The notes under the pieces are model-generated. The model did no database searches. It was not told the DNA's origin and saw only the letters and a list, made by a program, of their open reading frames with translations. Below, in pieces: positions 1-6,163 of a DNA stretch of 7,169 bases. The stretch is from NCBI GenBank assembly GCA_034420775.1, contig DAOUKZ010000148.1, positions 1 through 7,169 of the forward strand. Direction: 5' to 3'. Numbering within the stretch: the first letter of the stretch is position 1; every line of letters starts with the position of its first letter. A program made the position numbers and the translations under genes. This DNA is from DAOUKH01 sp034420775 (GTDB taxonomy: Bacteria > Chloroflexota > Dehalococcoidia > SHYB01).

Positions 1-1122
1 CAGCGCTCCCCGTAGACGCCAGAGCCAGTTGGCGAAGTACCAACCCCGGGCGGCGCCTATGCCGGTGAACACGCGGTAGACCTCCGGGGCCGGAGCCGCG
101 ACCGTGCGGCGGCGGCGCTCGACGATCATCCCCTGGCTTGATTCCAGGCGCACCGCCTCCTCAGGTCCGGCGGGCGCGCCCGCGGCGTCGCTCCACGCGG
201 TGTCGATCCGGCCCTCGTCGAGCTCCCTCATCACGCCGGCGATGGCCGAGGCGTAGTCGCGCGGCTCAACGTGGGGAAACAGCGTGCGGGCCAGGTTGTC
301 GGTGACAACGATGTCGTTGCGGAGGCCGTCGACGAGGGGCTCGGTGATCCTCGCGGGGATGGGTGTCATCCAGTGCACCCAGTAGGAGGAGAGGCGCGGC
401 GTCAGCACCGGCACGGGAACCAGGAAACGCCGCAGGCCCCGTGCCTCGGCGTAGCCGAGCATCATCCCTTTGTAGGTGGTCACGTCTTTTCCACCGATCT
501 CGATGATGCGGCCCTGGCTCTCCGGAACGCTCAGAGCGGAGACGAGGTAGTCCAGGAGATCGCCGACCGCGATGGGTTGGATGCGTGAGTAGATCCACTT
601 CGGACACACCATGACGGGAAGGCGCTCCACAAGGTAGCGGACCATCTCAAACGAGATGCTGCCCGCCCCGACGATGACCGCGGCGCGGAACTCCGTGACC
701 GGGACGCCGCCTTCACGGAGCGCTTCACCCGTCTCCTGCCGGGAGCGCAGATGCCGGGAAAGGTCGGCCTGCGGGTCGCCAAGACCGCCGAGGTACATGA
801 TGCGGCCGACCCCGGCCTCTTCTGCTGCCCGGCCAAAGTCCCGGGCGGCGCGAAGGTCCAGTTCATCGAAGCCGGAGCCGCTGGACATGCTGTGGACGAG
901 GTAGTAGGCAACGTCTACGCCGGCCAGTGCCTCCGAAAGGACTGGACGGTCGAGCACATCGCCGACGGCGACCTCGACCCGGTCCGCCCAGGAACGGGAA
1001 CTCACGCGGGCTTCACTGCGAGCGAGCACGCGAACGCAATGGCCTTCCTGCACCAAGCGGGGGGCCAGTCTTCCGCCGATATACCCGGTTGCGCCGGTGA
1101 CGAGGACTGTCTGTTGAATCAT
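1..1122 (-). CDS. YbjT-like NAD(P)-binding protein with DUF2867 domain, 3' end cut by window edge
   Basis: This reading frame stays open from an ATG at 1122 to the left edge, giving 374 residues without the natural C-terminus. Residues 5-17 form a Rossmann nucleotide-binding start (TVLVTGATGYIGG). It continues with VAYYLVHSM (71-79), SRHLRSRQETGEALREGGVPVTEFRAAVIVGAGS in the middle, split here as 122-141 and 142-155, and a substrate-side region up to about 300. Residues 335-374 (ERRRRTVAAPAPEVYRVF, then RGWYFANWLWRLRGAL) look like the beginning of a DUF2867 domain. From memory this order matches E. coli YbjT (about 476 aa), an atypical short-chain dehydrogenase of unknown substrate. About 100-130 residues are probably missing. 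The gene is divergent from the radical SAM gene. No Shine-Dalgarno site precedes the ATG, but a -10-like hexamer ends 7 bases before it, so the mRNA may be leaderless. Family assignment is confident; the reaction is unknown. Confidence 0.88.
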   Translation of the reverse strand, partial: MIQQTVLVTGATGYIGGRLAPRLVQEGHCVRVLARSEARVSSRSWADRVEVAVGDVLDRPVLSEALAGVDVAYYLVHSMSSGSGFDELDLRAARDFGRAAEEAGVGRIMYLGGLGDPQADLSRHLRSRQETGEALREGGVPVTEFRAAVIVGAGSISFEMVRYLVERLPVMVCPKWIYSRIQPIAVGDLLDYLVSALSVPESQGRIIEIGGKDVTTYKGMMLGYAEARGLRRFLVPVPVLTPRLSSYWVHWMTPIPARITEPLVDGLRNDIVVTDNLARTLFPHVEPRDYASAIAGVMRELDEGRIDTAWSDAAGAPAGPEEAVRLESSQGMIVERRRRTVAAPAPEVYRVFTGIGAARGWYFANWLWRLRGAL

Positions 1123-1129
1123 TGACGGG

Positions 1130-1135
1130 AGTGTA
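1130..1135 (-). promoter_or_regulatory. Candidate leaderless -10 element for the YbjT-like gene
   Basis: On the minus strand the hexamer TACACT (4 of 6 to TATAAT) ends seven bases before the ATG at 1122. That spacing would place the transcript start on or next to the A of the start codon, as in leaderless genes. It would also explain the absence of a Shine-Dalgarno sequence. No convincing -35 hexamer is seen 17 bases upstream, so this rests on spacing and one weak hexamer. Confidence 0.35.
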
Positions 1136-1161
1136 TCAAGTGCCGTTGGAGGATCCATCGG

Positions 1162-1180
1162 CCGTGGCACGTACCCACGG
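1162..1180. promoter_or_regulatory. Operator-like dyad in the divergent intergenic region
   Basis: A perfect 6-base inverted repeat, CCGTGG-N7-CCACGG, lies between the two divergent genes. It is 40-58 bases upstream of the YbjT-like ATG and about 20 bases upstream of the extended -10 element that reads toward the radical SAM gene. Size and position suit a dimeric regulator acting on both promoters, but no regulator gene is in the window and short GC dyads arise by chance. Confidence 0.3.
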
Positions 1181-1199
1181 GGCCATTGACTTCAAGCTA

Positions 1200-1208
1200 T
1201 GGTATGAT
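1200..1208 (+). promoter_or_regulatory. Extended -10 promoter for the radical SAM gene
   Basis: TGG followed directly by TATGAT (5 of 6 to TATAAT) makes an extended -10 element. A TTGACT at 1186-1191 lies only 11 bases upstream, too close for a normal -35, so this would work mainly through the extended -10. Transcription would start near 1214-1216. The ATG codons at 1204 and 1207 overlap the element and would then lie outside the transcript. The leader before the radical SAM coding region would be about 200 bases. Confidence 0.4.
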
Positions 1209-1274
1209 GCACGCGTTCCAAGAGCGACGTCCGGGCCCGGCCCGGTATCAATACGGCAAGCTCGATCAGTGCGA

Positions 1275-1333
1275 ATTGCGAGGTAGGTAGAACACCTTCG
1301 ACGACCACCCCTGGCAGTGGCCAACCTCGCAAT
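1275..1333 (+). promoter_or_regulatory. Stem-loop in the leader of the radical SAM gene
   Basis: Bases 1275-1284 (ATTGCGAGGT) and 1324-1333 (ACCTCGCAAT) form a perfect 10-base stem closing a 39-base loop. Inside it, after an A-A mismatch, GG at 1286-1287 pairs with CC at 1321-1322. A smaller CCAC/GTGG hairpin sits at 1305-1320. The structure lies between the candidate promoter and the coding region, so it would be in the mRNA leader. No U-run follows, so it is not an intrinsic terminator as it stands. I do not recognise it as a known riboswitch. Confidence 0.4.
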
Positions 1334-1419
1334 CTAAGAAAGCCAGAAGTCCAATCCCCGCTCCACCGCTCCAACCCCGACCGTCGAAGGTTCTGCTCAT
1401 AGAGCCTCCGAATAAGCTG

Positions 1420-2877
1420 GTGGTCGGCTTTAACGCCACCGTCATGGTCGAGCCGCTCGGCCTCGAGTACCTCGCCGGCGCCATCGGCGACATCGCCGAC
1501 GTCTGCATCCACGACATGCGGATCGACCCCACGCCTTTGAGCGACGTGCTGCGCCGCTTCACCCCCGACGTGGTCGGGCTGCGGCAGAACTACATGGTCG
1601 ACGCCGACTCCGTGAAGGAAGTCGCCCGCGAGGTGAAGCAGATCGCGCCCGACGTGCCGGTCGTCGTCGGCGGGCACCACGTCAGCCTCTGCCCGGAGGA
1701 CGCCTTCTCGCCCGACGTCGACGCGATCGTCGTCGGCGAAGGCGAATGGACCTTCCGCCGGATGGTGCAGCAGCTTCAGACATCGTGCCGGCTTGACACC
1801 GCCGGGGTCATCCATCGGACCCGCTCGGGCGAGTACGACCGCTCCAACATCGAGGTCGTGCCCAAGAGCGCGCTCAAGCAGTTCGATTCGCCGACGATGA
1901 ACGAGCGTCCGCAGCCGGCGCGGCACCTGGTCGACCACTACCGTCCCGACTATTACTTCCTCTACCACGAGCGTCCCTACTCCATCGAGATGGCCCGGGG
2001 ATGCGTCTACCGCTGCAATTTCTGCTCTGTCCACGAGTTCTTCAACGGCACCTTCCGCGTCCAGGGAAACAACCGGACGCTCGACGAGCTGGCGTCGCTG
2101 CCGCCGAACTCCTGGATCAACGTCGTGGACGACCTCGCGATCCAGGAACCGCCGGGCGCGGCGCGGCGGCACAACCCCAACGCGCCGGACCCGATGGAGC
2201 AGCTCGCCGACCAGATCATCCAGATGAACATGGGGCACCGGTATTGGATGCAGGTGCGGGCCGACAACGTGGTACGGAACCCGCGCAAGTTCGAGAAGTG
2301 GGCCGAGGCCGGCCTCGACACCACGTTGATCGGTCTCGAATCGTTCGATCAGAGCGACCTGAACTCGGTGAGCAAGGGCACGAAGTCGGACGACAACCAG
2401 AAGGCCATCGAGATCCTGCACTCCTTCGGGGTACGGATCTGGGGCGCGGTGATCATCTTCCAGGACTGGTCGGAGCACAACTTCGAGAACCTGAAACGCA
2501 AGGTTCACGAGTACAACATCGAGTTCCCCCAGTTCACCATCCTGACCCCGTTGCCCGGCACCGGCCAATGGACGACGACGGAGCACAAGCTGGTGACGAA
2601 GGCCCACCAGTTCTTCGACTTCCTCCACAGCGTCTTGCCGACAAGGCTCAGCCCCCAGCGGTTCTACGAGGAATACGCCGCACTGTGGCGCACCGTCGGC
2701 GGCGGTGGCGTGAGCCGGGCCAAGAAGATGCTGAGAGAGGTCTCGACGACCCGCCGCAGCGTGGCCCGCTTCCTTGGGCAGTACGGGACGCTCTCCGCGC
2801 TTCCCACCTACCGCACGGGCATCGAGCTGCTCGAAAAGAGCCTCGCCGCCCGTCCGCGCGGGCACTCCCCCGCCTAG
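1420..2877 (+). CDS. B12-binding-domain radical SAM protein, HpnR-like
   Basis: The product (485 aa from the GTG at 1420) has an N-terminal cobalamin-binding-type Rossmann domain (about 1-115; VVVGGHHVSL at 81-90, VVGEGEW at 104-110) and a radical SAM domain. The 4Fe-4S motif is C195-X3-C199-X2-C202, followed by INVVDDLAIQEP (233-244) and a C-terminal ILTPLPGTGQW (374-384). Order and spacing resemble, from memory, the hopanoid C-3 methylase HpnR; an HpnR-like methyltransferase is the best guess, but other substrates are possible. The DxHxxG cobalamin-ligand motif is not seen. A proline/arginine-rich stretch at 244-258 looks like an insertion. The start is uncertain: family similarity begins about 12 codons earlier (KVLLIEPP, from 1387), yet no ATG, GTG or TTG lies in frame between the TAG at 1288 and 1420, and no good Shine-Dalgarno site precedes the GTG. 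ATG at 1444 is an alternative that would shorten the domain further. Stop is TAG. Confidence 0.8.
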   Translation: MVGFNATVMVEPLGLEYLAGAIGDIADVCIHDMRIDPTPLSDVLRRFTPDVVGLRQNYMVDADSVKEVAREVKQIAPDVPVVVGGHHVSLCPEDAFSPDVDAIVVGEGEWTFRRMVQQLQTSCRLDTAGVIHRTRSGEYDRSNIEVVPKSALKQFDSPTMNERPQPARHLVDHYRPDYYFLYHERPYSIEMARGCVYRCNFCSVHEFFNGTFRVQGNNRTLDELASLPPNSWINVVDDLAIQEPPGAARRHNPNAPDPMEQLADQIIQMNMGHRYWMQVRADNVVRNPRKFEKWAEAGLDTTLIGLESFDQSDLNSVSKGTKSDDNQKAIEILHSFGVRIWGAVIIFQDWSEHNFENLKRKVHEYNIEFPQFTILTPLPGTGQWTTTEHKLVTKAHQFFDFLHSVLPTRLSPQRFYEEYAALWRTVGGGGVSRAKKMLREVSTTRRSVARFLGQYGTLSALPTYRTGIELLEKSLAARPRGHSPA

Positions 2878-2950
2878 CGGCCTCGTCCGGTCCGGCGACG
2901 CCCGCTCCTCCTCTCACCGCCCCTGCGGCCGCCGTTGTGACACGCCCCCT

Positions 2951-2979
2951 TTGACGGCCCGCTTCGGCGCTGGTAGCTT
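2951..2979 (+). promoter_or_regulatory. Promoter-like site in the convergent gap
   Basis: TTGACG (5 of 6 to TTGACA) at 2951-2956 is followed after exactly 17 bases by TAGCTT at 2974-2979, which carries an extended TGG immediately upstream. The -10 hexamer is poor (3 of 6). Transcription would run rightward from about 2986 into a repeat-rich region with no convincing gene, then antisense into the 3' end of the CoA-transferase gene. A short transcript is possible but unproven. Confidence 0.28.
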
Positions 2980-3048
2980 TACGATGGCGAACGTCTGTTC
3001 TGAGTCCTGTGACGGCGGTCATCGGCCGCTAGCCCGCCCTTAGAGGGG

Positions 3049-3175
3049 GCGGAGGCACTGCCTCTAACAGTGCATCGGGACGGAGCTGGAACAACGCCGG
3101 CCGTGGCCCCCGTGAGGACCATCCGCCGGAGTTGCGGAAACGGTTGGCGGACACGGGGAAGGCAGTGCCTTCCGC
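3049..3175. repeat. Pair of palindromic repeats in inverted orientation (BIME-like)
   Basis: The 15-base GCGGAGGCACTGCCT at 3049-3063 recurs in inverted orientation at 3160-3175 with one extra base (GCGGAAGGCACTGCCT on the minus strand). Each copy is itself a palindrome: GAGGC-ACT-GCCTC at 3052-3064 and GGAAGGC-AGT-GCCTTCC at 3157-3173. Two inverted palindromic units about 100 bases apart between convergent genes resemble a REP/BIME-type or miniature-element arrangement. Whether copies exist elsewhere in the genome cannot be seen from here. Confidence 0.45.
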
Positions 3176-3186
3176 GGAGTTGCGGA
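3127..3186 (+). repeat. 12-base direct repeat flanking the second palindrome
   Basis: CGGAGTTGCGGA occurs at 3127-3138 and again, identical, at 3175-3186, a 48-base period. The second copy abuts the palindrome at 3157-3173. Together with the inverted pair this fills most of 3049-3186 with repeated sequence. It could be a tandem-duplication remnant or part of a small mobile unit. Confidence 0.5.
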
Positions 3187-3211
3187 GGCGGACCGAGCCC
3201 CGGTGACGCAA

Positions 3212-3235
3212 GGCCTCTCCACAGGCGGAGACGCC
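3212..3235 (-). terminator. Hairpin just after the CoA-transferase operon
   Basis: On the minus strand a 9-base stem with one mismatch (GGCGTCTCC/GGAGAGGCC, loop GCCTGT) begins six bases after the TAG at 3242-3244. The position fits an operon terminator. The following sequence has only a weak T stretch (TTGCG), so it may depend on Rho or act mainly by protecting the 3' end of the mRNA. Confidence 0.35.
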
Positions 3236-3241
3236 GGCGCG

Positions 3242-4456
3242 CTAGCCGAAGACGCCCTGCTCCATGAGCGGTACCCACTTCTCGTCGGGGATGTGGAGGA
3301 GCTCGGTGAGGACGTACTCGGTGTGCTGGCCGAGCATCGGGGCCTCGGAGTAGGGGCCGGTGTCGGCGTCGGAGGCGAGGACCGGGGTCTGGCGGCGGGT
3401 GGTGTAGTCGCCGATTTCGAGGTGGTCGAAGTGCTGGTAGAAGTTGCGGGCGGCGAACTGCTTGTCCTGCTCGAGGTCGGCCCCGTCGGAGACGACGCCG
3501 GCGGGTACGCCGACGGTCTGTAGCGACTCCATCACCTCTTGCGGCGAGCGGGCCCGCGTCCATTCACCGAGGCGCTCGTCGATCTCGCGGCGGCGTTCAA
3601 GGCGTCCCGCCAAGGTGGCGAAGCGGTCGTCGCGCAGGGCCTCGTCGCCGACGACGCTCACGAGCGCCCGCCACTGTTCGTCGGTGAAGACGGAGATGAC
3701 GCACCAGCGGTCGTCGCCGGCGCAGGCGTAGGCGTTATGGGGTGCGGCGTAGGTCGAGTCGTTGCCGCGGCGGCCGGCGTCGCGGTTGTTGAAGGAGTAG
3801 TCGAGCACGGCGGGGCCGAGGAAGTGGATGCCGCCCTCGACTTGGGCCATGTCGATGTGCTGGCCCTCGCCGGTGCGGCGGCGGTGATCAAGCGCCCCCA
3901 TCAGGGCCGAGATCGCCAGGGGCGGCCCGATGAAGTCGGTGTAGGCGACCGCGCCAAAGGGCGAGCGGTCAGGGAAGCCGGTGATATTGCAGAAGCCGGC
4001 GAAGCCCTGGATATGGAAACCGAGGCCGTGATAGTGGGCCAGCGGCCCCGTCGCCCCCATCGACGACATGCTGATCATGATGACGTTCTCGTTGAACTTG
4101 ACGATGTCCTCGTAGGCCAGGCCCCAGTTGCCCATGGCGTCGGGGGCGAAGTTCTCAACGACGATGTCGCACCAGGCGATGAGCTTCTTGGCGATCTCGC
4201 GGGCCTCGGGCTTGGTCATGTTCAAGCCGAGGCTGAGCTTGCTGGAGTTCATCGCCGCGTAGACGGCGCTGCGGTTGATGCCGGGCTTCCGGTCCTTGTA
4301 GGGCTGGAAGGTGCGCATGGCGTCGACACGCCGCGCGCTCTCGACCTTGACTACCGTGGCGCCGTTATCGGCGAGATAGCGGGCGGTGAACGGCCCGGCG
4401 ATGGCCCAGGTGAAGTCGACGACCTTCAACCCTTCGAGCATGCGCGGCTTGCCCAC
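3242..4456 (-). CDS. Family III (CaiB/BaiF) CoA-transferase, Asp-bearing subunit
   Basis: The 404-aa product matches the usual length of family III CoA-transferases, which move CoA between carboxylic acids through an aspartyl-CoA thioester. Visible motifs are the N-terminal LEGLKVVDFTWAIAGPFTARYLADNGATVVKVES (given as 7-26 and 27-40), NSSKLSLGLNM (70-80), VVENFAPDAMG (99-109), AYTDFIG with the likely catalytic D174 (171-177), and RTGEGQHIDMAQVEGG (194-209). It is last in a four-gene operon. Its GTG start shares one base with the TAG of the preceding CoA-transferase gene (TAGTG), so translation is probably coupled. An ATG at 4441 (residue 6) is an alternative start. Its partner appears to lack the Asp, so I infer this is the catalytic subunit of a hetero-oligomer. 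The donor and acceptor acids cannot be told from the sequence. Confidence 0.9.
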   Translation of the reverse strand: MGKPRMLEGLKVVDFTWAIAGPFTARYLADNGATVVKVESARRVDAMRTFQPYKDRKPGINRSAVYAAMNSSKLSLGLNMTKPEAREIAKKLIAWCDIVVENFAPDAMGNWGLAYEDIVKFNENVIMISMSSMGATGPLAHYHGLGFHIQGFAGFCNITGFPDRSPFGAVAYTDFIGPPLAISALMGALDHRRRTGEGQHIDMAQVEGGIHFLGPAVLDYSFNNRDAGRRGNDSTYAAPHNAYACAGDDRWCVISVFTDEQWRALVSVVGDEALRDDRFATLAGRLERRREIDERLGEWTRARSPQEVMESLQTVGVPAGVVSDGADLEQDKQFAARNFYQHFDHLEIGDYTTRRQTPVLASDADTGPYSEAPMLGQHTEYVLTELLHIPDEKWVPLMEQGVFG

Positions 4457-5703
4457 TACACCACCCCCGCCTCTCGGAAGGCGACGAGGCGCTCAGGGGA
4501 GAGGCCGAGCTCATCAACGTAGATCTCCGCGTTGTGCTCGCCGATCAGGGGGGCCCGTCCGCGGACGCGCACCGGCGTCACTTCGCTCTTCCAGTAGTTG
4601 CCCGGGTACTTGGCGGAGCGGCCGAGCTCGGGGTGCTCGATCTCCTGGAAGTAGTCACGGGCGGTGAACTGGGAGTCGGACATCATGTCGCCGACGGTGT
4701 TCACGGGGTAGAGCATCAGACCGCGCTCGATCGCGCCCTGCACGAGCTGACTTTTGGTGTGGGTGCGGAAGAACTCGTCAAACTGGACGTCCCACACGTC
4801 CATCATCTCGGGCGTTATGTCGTTCATGTCGATTTCCGCCCACTTGACGTCCTTGAGGCCGGTGTTCTGGCCGTCCTGCTCGGCCCAGTCGATGATGCGG
4901 TGAGTGCGGCGGCCGACGGGCTGGCCGGTAAAGAGGCGCCAGGCGGCGTAGCCGTCCTTGCAGGGCCAGATGAGCTGCATCTGGACGTCGCCGCGCCGCA
5001 TCGCGGGGCCGACTCGGTTGGTGCCGCGCTTGCCCTCGATGAGCCAGTGCTGGAGCACGGGATCGACGATGAGCATGATGGCCTCTTGGATGGAGAGGTC
5101 GAGGTACTGCCCGCCTCCGGCGGTCTCGCGGTGGTGGTAGGCGGTGAGGGTGGCCGCCGCGCCGTAGGCCCCGCCATGGTTGTAGGCCTGGTCGAGGCTC
5201 ATGCGGATCGGCGGCGAGTCGGGGTAGCCGTTCTCCGACATGAACCCGCCCAGCGCCATGAGCACGATGTCGGAGTCGACGTAGTCCCGGTAGGGCCCCT
5301 CCTGGCCGAAGGGCGTGATCGAGGTCATGACCAGGTCGGGCTTGACCTTGCGGAGCTCGGCGTAGCCCAGACCAAGGGAGTCGAGGTAGCCGGGGTCGAA
5401 GGACTCGAGCAGGATGTCGGCCTTCTCGAGCATGTGGCGAAGGAGGCTTCGGCCGTCCTCGCTCTCGATGTTGAGCGTGATGCCCCGCTTGCTGGTGTTA
5501 TAGGCGAGCCAGGTGAGGCTCCGGTTGCGGTCGGGGACATCGTCGACGAAGGGGCCGCGGTCGCGGGCGGGGTCGCCGCCGGGCGGCTCGATCTTGACGA
5601 CGTCGCAGCCCATGTCGCCGAGCACCTTGCCGCAGAAGTGCCCGCGGATGTTCGTCAGGTCGAGGACCCGGAGCGGGGGCAGTGGGTTGGCGGCGGTCGG
5701 CAT
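4456..5703 (-). CDS. Family III (CaiB/BaiF) CoA-transferase, apparently lacking the catalytic Asp
   Basis: The 415-aa product has the fold markers of family III CoA-transferases: LRVLDLTNIRGHFCGKVLGD (11-30), MGCDVVKIEPPGGDPARDRG (31-50), AYNTSKRGITLN (67-78), LLESFDPGYLDSLGLGY (98-114), TAGGGQYLDLSIQEA (194-208) and PLIGEHN (385-391). Aligned without gaps to the downstream paralogue through the shared GQ (198-199) and G177, the catalytic Asp column holds Y174. The nearest acidic residue is D171, in a MSLDQAYNHGG context. The protein may therefore be a structural or CoA-binding subunit, as I recall for BbsE beside BbsF in benzylsuccinate CoA-transferase. The ATG at 5703 lies nine bases after the TAG of the hydratase gene. 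There is no strong Shine-Dalgarno site, which suggests translational coupling. If D171 is in fact the nucleophile, it would be an ordinary homodimeric enzyme. Confidence 0.87.
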   Translation of the reverse strand: MPTAANPLPPLRVLDLTNIRGHFCGKVLGDMGCDVVKIEPPGGDPARDRGPFVDDVPDRNRSLTWLAYNTSKRGITLNIESEDGRSLLRHMLEKADILLESFDPGYLDSLGLGYAELRKVKPDLVMTSITPFGQEGPYRDYVDSDIVLMALGGFMSENGYPDSPPIRMSLDQAYNHGGAYGAAATLTAYHHRETAGGGQYLDLSIQEAIMLIVDPVLQHWLIEGKRGTNRVGPAMRRGDVQMQLIWPCKDGYAAWRLFTGQPVGRRTHRIIDWAEQDGQNTGLKDVKWAEIDMNDITPEMMDVWDVQFDEFFRTHTKSQLVQGAIERGLMLYPVNTVGDMMSDSQFTARDYFQEIEHPELGRSAKYPGNYWKSEVTPVRVRGRAPLIGEHNAEIYVDELGLSPERLVAFREAGVV

Positions 5704-5712
5704 GCGGGCGGT

Positions 5713-6135
5713 CTAGGGCAGGGAGACGGTCGCCGAGCCCGGGGTGGTTTTCTTCCCCGCCGCGTTCTCGACCCAGACGTCGAGATCGACGAGCTTCTCC
5801 CCGTCCTCCTCGCGCTTGGTCTTGACGACGCCCTTGGCAGTGAGGGTCTCGTTGACAGGGTCCATGCCGCGGAAGGAGACCTCGAGGCGGCTCACCCATC
5901 CGGCGCCTCCGCGCCAGGCGTCGATCATGTTGGCGATGTAGGCCAGCTTGAGGTTGCCCATGACGATCACGTCGGGCAGCTGGGCCACGTTCTTGGAGAA
6001 GTCGGGGTCCATGTGGATCATGACGAACTCGTTGTTGGCCGCGGCGAAGCGGTTCAGCTCCATGTAGCCGGCCTTCACCGAGTAGGGCTCGAGCTCGTCG
6101 CCTACCTGTACGTCGTTGAATGTGCGCGCCGTCAT
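5713..6135 (-). CDS. MaoC-type hotdog hydratase, small catalytic-type subunit
   Basis: The 140-aa product is a single hotdog domain of the MaoC / (R)-specific enoyl-CoA hydratase type. Residues 29-48 (RFAAANNEFVMIHMDPDFSK) correspond to the family's hydratase motif (consensus like SGDxNPIH). The His is kept as H41, but the catalytic Asp position appears to hold E36, and the Asn-Pro is V-M. Then VMGNLKLAYIANMIDAWRGG (58-77) forms the hot-dog helix, and VSRLEVSFRGMDPVNETLTAKG (81-102, shown in parts) the following strands. Shine-Dalgarno GGAGAG (6143-6148 on the minus strand) sits 7 bases before the ATG. The preceding gene's stop is 28 bases upstream and the next start 9 bases downstream. Its single-domain size and the partner upstream suggest a heterodimer, comparable with mycobacterial HadA/HadB. 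Activity with Glu in place of Asp is plausible but unproven. Confidence 0.85.
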   Translation of the reverse strand: MTARTFNDVQVGDELEPYSVKAGYMELNRFAAANNEFVMIHMDPDFSKNVAQLPDVIVMGNLKLAYIANMIDAWRGGAGWVSRLEVSFRGMDPVNETLTAKGVVKTKREEDGEKLVDLDVWVENAAGKKTTPGSATVSLP

Positions 6136-6163
6136 GTCGTTGCTCTCCGGTGGCGCCGGGCGC

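Noticed and set aside
1204..1290. ATG at 1204 as true start of the radical SAM gene, or a 28-residue leader peptide
   Set aside because: It ends at the TAG at 1288, has no Shine-Dalgarno site, and overlaps the extended -10 element, so it would not be transcribed from that promoter. Recoding of TAG is unlikely where TAG is the common stop.
1340..1353. AGCCAGAAGTCC resembles part of the cobalamin riboswitch B12 box upstream of a B12-type gene
   Set aside because: The other conserved riboswitch parts (GGTGAAA-type and GCAACTG-type segments) are absent upstream, so a chance partial match is more likely. A covariance-model search would settle it.
1192..2865. Minus-strand open frame of 557 codons opposite the radical SAM gene
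   Set aside because: Its residues show no family motif, it is rich in V, L, R, D and G as mirror frames of GC-rich genes are, and the plus strand carries clear radical SAM motifs.
2984..3043. Short plus-strand frame (19 residues) after the promoter-like site
   Set aside because: No Shine-Dalgarno site and no recognisable sequence. Nothing beyond an ATG supports it.
3066..3205. Plus-strand frame across the repeats, with ELRKR and ELRRR repeated in the peptide
   Set aside because: No start codon with a ribosome site. The peptide repeat follows directly from the 12-base DNA repeat, so it is not independent evidence of coding.
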